Assembly: GCA_024516035.1 (NCBI GenBank)
Contig: CM044967.1
Coordinates: 2,908,859-2,972,858, forward strand
Origin: Bactericera cockerelli
Lineage: Eukaryota; Arthropoda; Insecta; Hemiptera; Triozidae
DNA: 64,000 nucleotides
Direction of reading: 5' to 3'
The position numbers and the translations under genes were made by a program. Below, one piece after another: positions 54,501-64,000 of this stretch (positions within the stretch are counted from its first letter, which is position 1; every line of letters begins with the position of its first letter). Below the pieces are notes generated by a model. That model ran no database searches. It saw only the letters and a list, made by a program, of their open reading frames with translations, and had not been told where the DNA came from.

Positions 54501-54659
54501 ACATATGAATTTTTGTAAAGGCAGTTTTTTTATACTGTCAGCGTAAGACTAAAGTGTCCATTTTGCTATCAGTTTAAACAAAGTCTCATTCATTGCTACA
54601 ATAAACTTACAGCTATAAATACAATAGGTAGTTCGTTCATAAACATACAAAAATATAAA

Positions 54660-54885
54660 ATAATAAATGTGTTTCTTTGTATTATCATATCACAATTTTA
54701 GTGGGTAGCGCAAAATTATAGGACTTTACCGTATCTACTCATTTTTCCTCACGAGGTATGAGTGAGCAGTACCAGGTCAGCGTGTACAGAGCTAAAAAAT
54801 CCTGCCCGCCGGGGATCGAACCCAGGTCACCGTGCGTGCAATGCCAAGCGCTCTAACTCACTCGGCCATTTCGGCCACGCTGTCT
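54660..54885 (-). repeat. tRNA-derived SINE, minus strand (family of 21,640)
   Basis: 'tatcacaattttagtgggta', 'tcctcacgaggtatgagtg' and the minus-strand head with 'gggttcgatccccgg'. It is complete apart from about 40 bp missing in the body. Confidence 0.8.
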
Positions 54886-55009
54886 ACTCAAAAAAATAAA
54901 TATAGCATTTTGGGTTTAATGAAATATATGCGTATGTAGGTATATTTTTCTTCAATCTTACCTCTTTCATTTTTTTTTTTTTTTAAAAAAAAGATAAGTG
55001 TTTCACAGC

Positions 55010-55290
55010 CTTTTTTATTTCGTAGCCATGAAACAGGAGCTACTGTAGACGCTTGTGGTCTGTGTTGTAGCCTGCCCATCCCGTAGTATGCCTCCCCTCT
55101 GATGGGCGAGAAGTGACACAATACTTCCCATTTAGGTGCTGGGTCAACACGAGCGCACCGGAAGGTATCCCTCACAAACAATTGTAACCAAATTAAGAAT
55201 ACAAATTTTTGTCGGCGCGGGGGTTCGAACCCGGGACCTTCCGCATGGCAAGCGAGTGCTTAACCACTGAGCTAATCGCGCACTCAGTGG
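55010..55290 (-). repeat. Full tRNA-derived SINE, minus strand (about 280 bp)
   Basis: On the minus strand 'gcgcgattagctcagtggtt' (A box) and 'cgggttcgaacccccgc' (B box) are followed by the body with 'accttccggtgcgc', 'cacctaaatgggaagtattg', 'cttctcgcccatcagagggg' and 'agctcctgtttcatggctac'. Relatives are at 20,803, 30,410 and 63,300. The A-box segment is repeated in direct orientation just beyond ('cactcagtggttaagcactc'). Confidence 0.85.
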
Positions 55291-55539
55291 TTAAGCACTC
55301 ATCAAATCTGTTTCTTCTTCCAACTCTTCCTCTCACTCATCTTCTTCTTGCTATACTTTCTATTAAGTACATCTAGTACATTCTAGTACATTCATGTACA
55401 TCTAGTACAACTTCTCACTTTTCTGTTCTGTTTATACTGATACTGATTATACTGATCTGTTAAAGTTCAACCATCATACGATGAATTTTCTGTACCTATC
55501 CTTCAAAGACTATGGTACATTGAAATAGTCTTTTTATTT

Positions 55540-56194
55540 TACTTTTCCTATTCCTATATTTATTCCTACTACTTCCATTCATAATTTGTACTTTCCTACC
55601 TACTCCTTTTACTCCTATTCCTACTCCTTCTTCTATTCCTATGTCTACTTCTACTCCTATATCTAATCCTATATCTAACTTATAACTTTTCCTATTTCTG
55701 TTCCCATTTCTGTTCCTACTCCTATGCATATGTCTACTTCTACTCCTAGTGTCATTTCTACGCATATTCCTATTTTTACTCCTATTCGTATTTCTAGTCC
55801 TATTTATATTTCTACTCCTATTCCTATTACTGTTGAGTATTCCTATTGGTACTACGATTTCTATTGATATTTCTGTTTCTAATCCTATTCCTATTTATAG
55901 TCCTATTCCTATTTCTACTCCTATTTTTATTGATATTCCTATTTCTATATATTATATTGTTGACATTGTAAATAGGGCTATTCCCGTAAATATACTCCCA
56001 TACACCGGGTATTTAAAAAAATTCTAATCCTATTCCTATTTATAGTCCTATTCCTATTTCTATTTGTACTCCTATTCCCATTTCTAATCCTATTCCGACT
56101 ACTAGTCTCATCTCTACTCCTGTTTCTATTTCTAGTCCTATTCCTATTTCTACTCCTACTTCAATTCTTACTCCTCCTTTTTTTTCTATTCTTA
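55540..56194. repeat. Hexanucleotide-like array (CCTATT / CTACTC variants)
   Basis: Long runs of CCTATT, CCTACT and TTTCTA steps with a 6-bp rhythm and interruptions (for example 55,955-56,025). It abuts the first Helitron-like element at 56,195. Frames over it (RNRNRN or IPIPIS types) are artefacts. Confidence 0.85.
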
Positions 56195-56893
56195 TCTATA
56201 TCTATAAAAGAAAGCTGTCTGTATGTATGTGTGTATGTGTGTATGTGTGTATGTATGTTCTTTATACAAATCCACACCGTTTGACCGAGAAACCTGAAAT
56301 TTTGCACATAGGTCCGCTTGGATCAGGAAATTCTTCTAGGCTAGATTATATCTCCCTGAGGTTAAGCTACAATGAGTAAGGATAAAAATGGATGGGTGAC
56401 GCAAAAAAAAATGCACGTTTTTTGACATAAATGACATTTTTTCTCGAAATTTGTCGCGACGACCTATCAACTCAGAGCGAGAAAGTTTTAGGCAAGGGTT
56501 TGAGCTTTCAATTGACATATCGATCGCGAATTTCTGATGAGCCGTTCTTGAGCTACGCCGGGTAAGGTAAAAAAATGGATGGGTAACATGTAAAATATTC
56601 ACGTTTTTTGACCTAAATGACATTTTTTCTCGAAATTTGAAGTGACGACCTATCAACTCAGAGCGAGAAAGTTTTAGGCAAGGGTTTAGGCTTTCATTTG
56701 ACATATTGATCGCGAAATTCTGATGAGCCATTCTTGAGCTACGCCGGGGAAGGCCAGAAAATAGATGGGCGACAAAAAATATTCAGGTTTTTTTTTCAAA
56801 CCTAAATGACATTTTGTGTGTGTGTGTGTGTGTGGTGTGTGTGTGTGGTGTGTGTGTGGTGTGTGTGTGTATGGTGTGTGTGTGTGTGTGGTA

Positions 56894-56949
<56 letters not shown>

Positions 56950-57191
56950 TGTGGTGTGTGTGTGTGTAGTGTGTGTGTGGTGGTGTGTGTGTGGTGTGTG
57001 TGTGGTGTGTGTGTGTGTGGTGTGTGTGTGGTGTGGTATGTGTGTGTGTGTGGTGTGTGGGTGTGTGCGTGTGTGTGCGTGTGTGTGGTGTGTGTGGATG
57101 TGTGTGTGTGTGGATGTGTGTGTGTGGGTGGGTGTGTGTGTGCGTTGTGTGTGTTTGATGGGCTGGCGAAGCGGCGGGTGTAACCCGCTAG
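56195..57191 (+). mobile_element. Non-autonomous Helitron-like element, first of a head-to-tail pair (997 bp)
   Basis: It starts TCTATATCTATAAAAGAAAG after an A, and ends GCGGGTGTAACCCGCTAG, a hairpin that runs into CTAG. Inside are two tandem ~186-bp units (from 56,414 and 56,600, each with 'gacctatcaactcagagcga' and 'gagctacgccggg'), then a long GT-rich tract (about 56,814-57,160). There is no Rep/helicase coding sequence, so it depends on an autonomous partner. Confidence 0.85.
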
Positions 57192-58202
57192 TCTATATCT
57201 ATAAAAGAAAGCTGTCTGTATGTATGTGTGTATGTGTGTATGTATGTATGTTCTTTATACAAATCCACACCGTTTGACCGAGAAACCTGAAATTTTGCAC
57301 ATAGGTCCCTTTGGATCAGGAAATTCTTCTAGGCTAGATTATATCTCCCTGAGGTTAAGCTACAATGAGTAAGGATAAAAATGGATGGGTGACGCAAAAA
57401 AAATTCACGTTTTATGACATAAATGACATTTTTACTCGAAATTTGTCGCGACGACCTATCAACTCAAAGCGAGAAAGTTTTAGCCAAGGGTTTGAGCTTT
57501 CAATTGACATATCGATCGCGAATTTCTGATGAGCCGTTCTTGAGCTACGCCGGGTAAGGTAAAAAAATGGATGGGTAACATGTAAAATATTCACGTTTTT
57601 TGACCTAAATGACATTTTTTCTCGAAATTTGAAGTGACGACCTATCAACTCAGAGCGAGAAAGTTTTAGGCAAGGGTTTAGGCTTTCATTTGACATATTG
57701 ATCGCGAAATTCTGATGAGCCATTCTTGAGCTACGCCGGGGAAGACCAGAAAATAGATGGGCGACAAAAAATATTCAGGTTTTTTTTCAAACCTAAATGA
57801 CATTTTGTGTGTGTTGTGTGTGTGTGTGTGGTGTGTTTTGTGGTGTGGTTGTGGTGTGGGTGTGTGTGTGTGTGGTGTGTGTGTGTGTGGTGTGTGTGGT
57901 GTGTGTGTGTGTGTGTGTGGTGTGTGTGTGTGGTGTGTGGTGTGTGTGTGTGTGTGGTGTGTGTTGGTGTGTGTGTGGTGTGTGTGTGTGTGGTGTGTGT
58001 GTGTGTGTGTGTGTGTGTGGTGTGGTGTTGTGTGTGTGTGGTGGTGTGTGTGGTGTGTGTGGTGGTGTGGTGTGTGTGTGGTGTGGTGTGGTGTGGTGTG
58101 TGTGTGTGTGGTGTGTGTGTGTGTGTGTGTGGTGGGTGGTGTGTGTGCGTGTGCGTTTTGTGTGTTTGATGGGCTGGCGAAGCGGCGGGTGTAACCCGCT
58201 AG
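57192..58202 (+). mobile_element. Non-autonomous Helitron-like element, second of the pair (1,011 bp)
   Basis: It begins immediately after the CTAG of the first element with the same TCTATATCTATAAAAG start, and ends with the same hairpin and CTAG followed by T. Outside the GT tract (about 57,805-58,168) it is nearly identical to the first copy. The outer flanks of the pair are A (56,194) and T (58,203), a single canonical AT target. Confidence 0.88.
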
Positions 58203-58203
58203 T

Positions 58204-58732
58204 TATTAAATAAAGCATCAATTGTATAACATATCCTCATAATTTTGTTCTTGGCTTAATAGCTTTACTTACAAAGCTTTGCCCTTATTAGATTTACTAT
58301 TATTATTATTATCATTACTACTCCTATTTTTACTCCTCCTTCTCCTATTCCAACGTCTACCCACTCCAACTTCTTTTACTATTCGATTCTATTACATTCT
58401 ATTTTAACCCTAACCTTTGGTAAAAACTTAAAAGAGTTAAAGCTCGAGTTTGAACAATAAACCGATTGAAGTGGCTGAGCTTTGTTCTGAAACACAGGCA
58501 TGGAAAATATATTGAACAAACTGTTCGATACAAATTAAACTTTCTTTTGAACAATTCATAATGCGGTAGAAGATAAAAGTTGTAAAAATGAAAGCAACTT
58601 TATTGTTTGGTAGAATTGCTTTCAAGGTACGAGCATGACTTTTGATCTTCAAATATCACAATAATTATACACGCAGAAAAGTTTTCATTTTTTTTATGGA
58701 AAGACTCAAAATATATTTACATTTATACCTAA
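58204..58732. other. Intergenic, no gene seen
   Basis: It contains (ATT)n and a CTCCT-rich stretch (58,318-58,370) and otherwise unique AT-rich DNA. Confidence 0.5.
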
Positions 58733-58882
58733 TGTCTGGCTGGGGGACTATAAACAGAGAGTAGACCAGCAGTCTGGCTGGGGGACTATAAACAGGGAGT
58801 AGACCAGCATTGGCTTGGTTCTGGGGGCCCTTGTTAATTATTAGCCTCCTTGTAAAGACAGTGGTAGAAGTGCTGAGTCATT
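58733..58882 (-). mobile_element. Minisatellite-bearing element, minus strand, left end missing
   Basis: Two 38-bp units ('gtctggctgggggactataa') are followed by 'cattggcttggttctggggg' and 'agtggtagaagtgctgagtc', ending before the usual left terminus. Confidence 0.8.
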
Positions 58883-59117
58883 TGAAAGCAGTATAATATA
58901 ATTGTGGGATTTTTCATACGAACACACAGTCTGTAGGGCCTTTTACATTCTACGACCAGTTTGCAACCCGTTTAGAATTGGTTTGTGATTCTATCATCAA
59001 TGGTGTCGCGTCACATGCCAGGGTCAGAAAGCAGTTACAATCTGGTTTTGAACTAGTACATAAAGGTACAATGTACATAGTTGGTCTAAGTCTAAGGGAT
59101 ATCATTATCATCATAAT

Positions 59118-59315
59118 ATCATAGGGTGGCGTCATCGTGAACGAGGGTAGCCAGACAGAGGAGGAATGAGTCAGCACTTCTACCACGGTCTTTACAAGGA
59201 GGCTAATAATTGACAAGGGCCACCAGAACCAAGCCAATGCTGGTCTACTTCCTGTTTATACTCTTCCAGCCAGACTGCTGGTCTACTCCCTGTTTATAGT
59301 CCCCCAGCCAGACTA
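59118..59315 (+). mobile_element. Minisatellite-bearing dispersed element, two units
   Basis: It has the left end 'catagggtggcgtcatcgtg', the core with small changes ('gccagacagaggaggaa'), and two units. The right side continues into 'atctccttgtaataataatt' and 'gtccgtgagatatgcactga', exactly as at 39,397, then into a 61-bp-array relative (59,365-59,415). Confidence 0.8.
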
Positions 59316-59418
59316 TCTCCTTGTAATAATAATTCCGAGTCCGTGAGATATGCACTGAGCACTGATACTACCTATCAGTGGTGAGAGTATTATATGGACG
59401 TTCAGATCCAATGTCCAA

Positions 59419-59640
59419 GCATTTTCTACCACCTAACCCTTAGAGTCTTACGTGGTGACAAACTCAAATTAATGAGGAAAAATTCATGCATTGGGTGGGA
59501 TTCGAACCAACGAATCCCTACGCTACCTGGAACCACTTGACTACCATTGCACAGTTGTTCTTCGTGTTTATCAGATGGCCGGAGATCTGGGCGTCCATAT
59601 AATCCTTCCACCATCCTGAGATAGGTATCTGTGTCTCGCT
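59419..59640 (-). repeat. tRNA-derived SINE, minus strand, plus a 61-bp-unit relative
   Basis: 59,419-59,556 carries the body and head of the common family ('gcattttctaccacctaac', 'gtgggattcgaaccaac'). 59,583-59,636 reads 'gatctgggcgtccatataat' and 'ctgagataggtatctgtg', a single copy of the unit arrayed at 50,956. Confidence 0.75.
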
Positions 59641-59811
59641 TTTCTAACCTGGTTTTCCATTAAAACTGTATACAATTGACACTGCGACCTGAAAAAAATC
59701 ATTCGTGAGTCTTGCGTGCACTGTGCCTATCGTACAATTTTGCAATATTGTCATTATTGTAGAGGTTTATTACCAGCTGCATTTCCCTTCTCCTTCAGTC
59801 CATCATATTAC

Positions 59812-60118
59812 CGTGCACTGGTAGTCAAGTGGTCAACGCGCTAGTCGGGTGATCCAGGTAGCGAAGGGATCCGTTGGTTTGAATCCCACCCAGTGCATGA
59901 ATTTTTCCTCATTAATTTGAGTTTGTGGCCACATAATAATAAGGCTCTGAGGGTGAGGTGAATTGAATTGAATACTTTTATTTATTTGTACAATAATGAT
60001 ATTATAAACAATTCACCTCCTGTAAGCTAAGTCCAACTTTTGAAAATGCTTGGTAGAAAATGTTTTGAGAATTAACTTCGCCTGGTGGTTACCTTCCACC
60101 AAAGAGTTTTATTATTAT
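59812..60118 (+). repeat. tRNA-derived SINE, plus strand, with an insertion of about 90 bp
   Basis: The head has 'actggtagtcaagtggtcaa' and 'gttggtttgaatcccaccca'. The body is interrupted at about 59,962-60,050 by 'gaattgaattgaatac' and 'tttatttatttgtacaataa', which looks like the minus-strand tail of a LINE. The SINE then resumes at 'ggtagaaaatgttttgag'. Confidence 0.75.
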
Positions 60119-60334
60119 TATTTTGAGTATCTATGCTACAGGATAAGCTTAGGAGAAAGGTTGTCAAACACTTTTTGTACGAGCTTAATAAGCTCCAGTT
60201 AATAACTAGTACAAAATTTGTATAGTATTTTATTCATAAAATTTTGTACAGTTGCCAAAACTTACGTGCCGGCCTTGGAGAATTGCCTAATATGTTTACG
60301 TCTCGTTTCAACAGGTATTGCAATTTAATAATAT

Positions 60335-60980
60335 AGTCTGGCTGGGGGACTATAAACAGTCTGGCTGGGGGACTATAAACAGGGAGTAGACCAGCAGTCT
60401 GGCTGGGGGACTGTAAACAGGGAGTAGACCAGCAGTCTGGCTGGGGGACTATAAACAGGGAGTAGACCAGCAGTCTGGCTGGGGGACTATAAACAGGGAG
60501 TAGACCAGCAGTCTGGCTGGGGGACTATAAACAGGGAGTAGACTAGCAGTCTGGCTGGGGGACTGTAAACAGGGAGTAGACCAGCAGTCTGGCTGGGGGA
60601 CTATAAACAGGGAGGAGACCAGCAGTCTGGCTGGGGGACTATAAACAGGGAGTAGACCAGCAGTCTGGCTGGGGGACTGTAAACAGGGAGTAGACCAGCA
60701 GTCTGGCTGGGGGACTATAAACAGGGAGTAGACCAGCAGTCTGGCTGGGGGACTATAAACAGGGAGTAGACCAGCAGTCTGGCTGGGGGACTATAAACAG
60801 GGAGTAGACCAGCAGTCTGGCTGGGGGACTATAAACAGGGAGTAGACCAGTATTGGCTTGGTTCTGGGGGCCCTTGTCAATTATTAGCCCCCTTGTAAAG
60901 ACAGTGGTAGAAGTGCTGAGTCATTACTCCACTGTCTGGCTACCATCGTCCACGATGACGCCACCCTATGATGATGATGA
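60335..60980 (-). mobile_element. Minisatellite-bearing element with an expanded 38-bp array
   Basis: Thirteen full 38-bp units (each starting 'cagtctggctgggggact') run from 60,357 to 60,850 after a partial unit at 60,335. The unique part follows ('ttggcttggttctgggggcc', 'agtggtagaagtgctgagtc', 'gccaccctatgatgatgatg'). Scattered single changes (tataaac or tgtaaac) mark subsets of units. Other copies of the same element have only one to three units. Confidence 0.95.
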
Positions 60981-61009
60981 TTCTTGCATAGATAATGGAA
61001 TCCTTGCAA

Positions 61010-61052
61010 TTATTAATACACTCTAAAACGAGGTTTTAGAGTGTATTAATAA
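61010..61052. repeat. Perfect 20-bp hairpin with 3-nt loop
   Basis: TTATTAATACACTCTAAAAC (61,010-61,029) is the exact reverse complement of 61,033-61,052, with loop GAG. A weak match extends outward. No surrounding element explains it. Confidence 0.85.
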
Positions 61053-61364
61053 ATTGGCAATGTGTCCATATGGATATCATCAGTTATTCTTACTCTATTG
61101 GCCCAAAATTAATCCTAAAGCATTTTTCTTCCACAGAACATTTACAATTATTAATATTTTTTAACGTTTTATTTAAACTGGCAGGATGGAGCTCTTCCAT
61201 CCAACCATCCAAATCTCATCTTCTTTTACTTTTTCAAAAAATAAATGAAAAATTTAAAATTGAAATTCTCTGCCAAGGTAAGGGTTAAACTATACGAAAC
61301 AATAGGTTTGGATAGGAAATATTGCCTTAGGCGGTCACATACTTTTGTGAAGACCATACATTGA

Positions 61365-61480
61365 TAGGGGCGCTAGTCTGGTGATCTTAGTAGCTGAAGG
61401 ATCCATTGGTTCAAATCCCACCAAAGCATCGATTTGTCGTAAATATTTTGAAACTTTGACCAATAACAGCTACAAAACAA
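61365..61480 (+). repeat. Decayed tRNA-derived SINE, plus strand
   Basis: 'gcgctagtctggtgatctta', 'ccattggttcaaatcccacc' and 'gaaactttgaccaataacag' match the variant at 52,925. Confidence 0.65.
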
Positions 61481-61629
61481 CATCTAGAATTTGTTGTTTA
61501 TTTAAAATTTATCTACAAAAGTGAAATTTGGAGTATGGAATTGAAAATTTAGAATGAAAATGTTCGTTTTATGTACGCCTGAAAAATATATCGTCTATGC
61601 AATGTGCTTTTCATAGAGAACAAATTCTT

Positions 61630-61830
61630 GTCTCGATAGCTCAGTGATCAAGGCGTCTGACTGGTAATACAGACTTTGCGGGTCCAAATCCAGCCGGACC
61701 ATTATAAGTTACCATCCCATTAGAGATTTGAATCACGTAATAATACGTCTTTGACGTACTGCTGGAATAATGGGACTCATTAGTCCTAATCAGGCAGTTT
61801 AAATAAGGCGATATTATTATTATTTTTTTT
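61630..61830 (+). repeat. tRNA-derived SINE, plus strand (family of 40,449)
   Basis: 'gatagctcagtgatcaaggc' (A box) is followed by 'gcgggtccaaatccagccgg' (weak B box), 'aatacgtctttgacgtact', 'tagtcctaatcaggcagt' and a (ATT)n/(T)n tail. Confidence 0.8.
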
Positions 61831-63230
61831 TATAAAGATGATTATCTGAGCCTCATACCAGAAGGCACTCTAACGTCAAAAACTGGGTGTGGAGAATATT
61901 TCTTCTGAACTTAGCAGCTCAAATGATGACAGGGACGGGCTAACCAACAGACACGGACTGAATTTTTACTATTAAGTTGGTATTAATTATTAATACATCG
62001 AATTCTTGGCTGATAACATTACTTTCCTTTCTGTAAGATCTTACAGAAAGTAAAGTACAAAGGGAGTAGAAGAAGAAGAAGATGAAGGTAGGAGGGTTGG
62101 GTGGAAGAGATAGCCATCGACAATTACCCCGCCCTTTAGTTAGGACATTATGTGTATTTATTTTTCTATTTTTTCTCCCTTTTCATTGTTTATATTAATT
62201 CCATTTTTTCTTTTCTTTATAAATGTTATTTGTGCTGTACATAATATGACTATTGTGCAATAGAGAATTTAATAATATAAGGTAATGCTGGCTTTTGTCT
62301 GAACATGAACTGTGTAGTAAACGCTTCAGTCAACGTATGTAAAACTCAGTAAATATTCTCAGAAAATGTCCTCTACGATTGTCCATGTCATACTTCATGG
62401 TCATTACTCTCTTCGAGAAAATCTTATCCGGATTTCTTCGAATCCTTGAAATAATATCCGTCCATTGAAAGTGAATCCACTTGTGTGGAGAATGTGAACG
62501 ATATTATTATTCTGGACACAAAGAGTGGGATGGTCGGATTGCAGGAAACTGTGCTAACTGTACGAGCGTTATTTTTTTTTAGAAGAAAAAAATACAAGGA
62601 GAAAATAATTCCTAAGAAAGAAAGAAAAAAAAAAAAAAATTCTGAATAGAGAAGTAAAAGGAATTCTAAAAAAAGTAAAAAGAATTCTGAATAAAGAAAT
62701 AAAAATCTGAAAAGGAAAATGATAGTGCCAGTGAAGATGAGTATTATTTTTTTCAAGAGTTTTTGTCTGTGATCCCGATTAGCTTCATATTAAAATGAAA
62801 TATACTAAGTAAAACCAAAAAAATAAAACGATTATACCACCTGAATTTTGAGTAATTCTTCGACCAATTTCTTCCGCTTAACCTTGAGAATCCAAATTCT
62901 GTTAATACTGATTATTTATGTAGGTCACATTCACTAATCAGTGAAAACAGAAAAGTGAGAAGTTTACTAGAACTATATGAATGAGAAGAATTCATGCATT
63001 GGCTAGAATTGGTTGAGATTCAAACTAGATAGTTCCTAAGTAGTACACCGGGGTAATCCATGTTTTTCTACTCGAGCTGTAAATAGATAGTTGATGAGAT
63101 GGATATTTGAAACTGCTTGCTGCAGGAAGCCAAAAATGCTTATCTCAGGGTACTTTTGATACATAATTTATTCACCCTCTATCTGTCCTGGCTAGCTGGC
63201 AGTTAAAAAAATTACACATAAGGTGTCCTC
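61831..63230. other. Intergenic with small palindromes, no gene seen
   Basis: A perfect 24-bp palindrome lies at 62,027-62,050 (CTTTCTGTAAGATCTTACAG then AAAG). 62,560-62,720 is A-rich with repeated 'gaattctgaata' words. 'cagaaaagtgagaagttt' at about 62,950 is a copy of the recurring motif. No coding region is supported. Confidence 0.5.
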
Positions 63231-63242
63231 AATATTAAAAAA

Positions 63243-63288
63243 TAGAAAAGTGAGAAGTTTTACATCTACAGAACTTCTCACTTTTCTA
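63243..63288. repeat. 17-bp perfect hairpin made of the recurring 'aaaagtgagaagtt' motif
   Basis: TAGAAAAGTGAGAAGTT (63,243-63,259) pairs exactly with 63,272-63,288 across a 12-nt loop. The same motif occurs singly at about 38,267, 55,408, 62,950 and 63,710. Confidence 0.8.
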
Positions 63289-63299
63289 CTCTCAAAACT

Positions 63300-63690
63300 T
63301 ATTGGCAGGAATTGTTTGAGCCAGCACCTTAATGGAATGTATTGTGTGGCGTTTCACCCAACAGAGGGAAGGTTCTTCTCGTCCGTACGTCATGGGCAAG
63401 CACGGACCAAAAGAGTCTAAAGAAGCTGCTGTTTCATCATCATAGGGTGGCGTAATCGTGATCGATGGTAGCCAGACAGTGGAGGAATGACTCAGCACTT
63501 CTACCACTGTCTTAACAAGGAGGCTAATAATTGACAAGGGCCCCCAGAACCAAACCAATGCTGTTCTACTCCCTGTTTATAGTCCCCAGCCAGACTGCTG
63601 GTCTACTCCCTGTTTATAGTCCCCCAGCCAGACTGTTGTTTCATGGATACTAAATAAAAAAGGCTGTGAAATACTCATATTAAAAACAAA
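63300..63690 (+). repeat. SINE body (family of 55,010) split by a minisatellite-bearing element
   Basis: 'cagcaccttaatggaatgta', 'ttcacccaacagaggg' and 'gctgctgtttcat' precede the break, and 'tgtttcatggatactaaata' with 'aaaggctgtgaaatactc' follow it. The original SINE is therefore continuous across 63,438-63,636. Confidence 0.75.
63438..63636 (+). mobile_element. Minisatellite-bearing dispersed element with 8-bp target duplication
   Basis: This 199-bp copy starts catcatagggtggcg and ends in two 38-bp units (cagccagactgt). It is flanked on both sides by TGTTTCAT (63,430-63,437 and 63,637-63,644), while the host SINE normally has this word once. That shows real insertion and defines both ends for this copy. 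Confidence 0.8.
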
Positions 63691-64000
63691 TAAATTCTTA
63701 CATCAAGTACAACTTCTCACTTTTCTGTTTATACGGATATCTTGAGATATTGCATGGAATAATAAAATATTCTCATTCAATGATGAAAACAATAAGCTGT
63801 GTATGTTTTGATTCATGTTTCTCGTCTCTTCCCCATTCTCATTTGAGATATGAATGCAACGTAACGTGCTCAGGAAGATGAAAAAGTACATATTGGATAT
63901 CGGCAACCTTCTTAGTATTATTTTAAAAAATCCTAATCTGATGAAGATCAGGAATACGCAAGATGCCCTCAAATGACACGCAAGCTCCTCCATTAATATT
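63691..64000. other. Intergenic, no gene seen
   Basis: It contains 'acaacttctcacttttctg' at about 63,710 and otherwise unremarkable sequence to the window end. Confidence 0.5.

Noticed and set aside
55540..56170. Telomeric repeat
   Set aside because: The steps are CCTATT/CCTACT-like with interruptions, not the insect TTAGG repeat.
56806..58221. Cys/Val-rich and His/Thr-rich open frames
   Set aside because: They are translations of the GT-rich tracts inside the Helitron-like elements.
61070..61288. 72-codon ORF with a GTAAGG near its end as an exon
   Set aside because: The composition is that of AT-rich intergenic DNA, and no partner exon or family match was seen.
18965..61700. Genuine tRNA genes at the many A/B box pairs
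   Set aside because: The boxes are in dispersed repeats with common bodies and tails, and the acceptor and anticodon stems are degraded.

Overview
This is a 64 kb window of an insect-type nuclear genome. It has AT-rich intergenic DNA, spliced exons, a very high load of tRNA-derived SINEs, non-LTR retrotransposons, Helitron-like elements and long tandem arrays. The mix of repeats would suit a large repeat-rich insect genome, perhaps hemipteran, but no species is proved here.

Layout. (1) 1-18,171 is full of homopolymer runs of all four bases and ends at a 100-N assembly gap (18,172-18,271). Blurred copies of repeats that occur cleanly to the right of the gap can still be read in it, so I interpret it as low-quality consensus. 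Its last 4 kb carry a frame-broken non-LTR retrotransposon with R1-like features: zinc knuckles, endonuclease-like pieces and an RT with YADD. (2) 18,272-26,978 is clean sequence dominated by tRNA-headed SINEs, pogo-like and other MITEs, and one probable first coding exon on the minus strand (22,106-21,963). (3) 26,979-36,213 holds the last two exons of a fibroblast growth factor gene: a 104-nt middle exon and a 552-nt terminal exon, separated by an 8.6 kb intron. The intron contains a 4 kb array of a 42-bp minisatellite plus long (TC)n and (GA)n tracts. (4) 36.2-43.6 kb is intergenic DNA with nested SINEs and MITEs and a minus-strand Helitron-like element. (5) 44,228-49,122 is an intact two-ORF non-LTR retrotransposon of CR1 type: an SGNH-esterase ORF1, an APE endonuclease plus RT ORF2, and a poly(A) tail. 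(6) 49-64 kb has more SINEs, a 61-bp tandem array, a CpG-richer block ending in a possible first exon (52,388-52,429), a hexanucleotide-like array, two Helitron-like elements joined head to tail with no spacer, and a dispersed element that carries 38-bp minisatellite units, one copy of which has 13 full units.

The host genes supported are the FGF gene (good evidence) and two single-exon fragments (weaker). No operon-like logic applies. Most of the biology visible here is the interplay of mobile elements: SINE into MITE, Helitron into SINE, minisatellite-bearing element into SINE, and LINE next to a tandem repeat. Most long open frames outside the CR1 ORFs and the FGF exon are by-products of tandem repeats whose unit length is a multiple of three, or of homopolymers.
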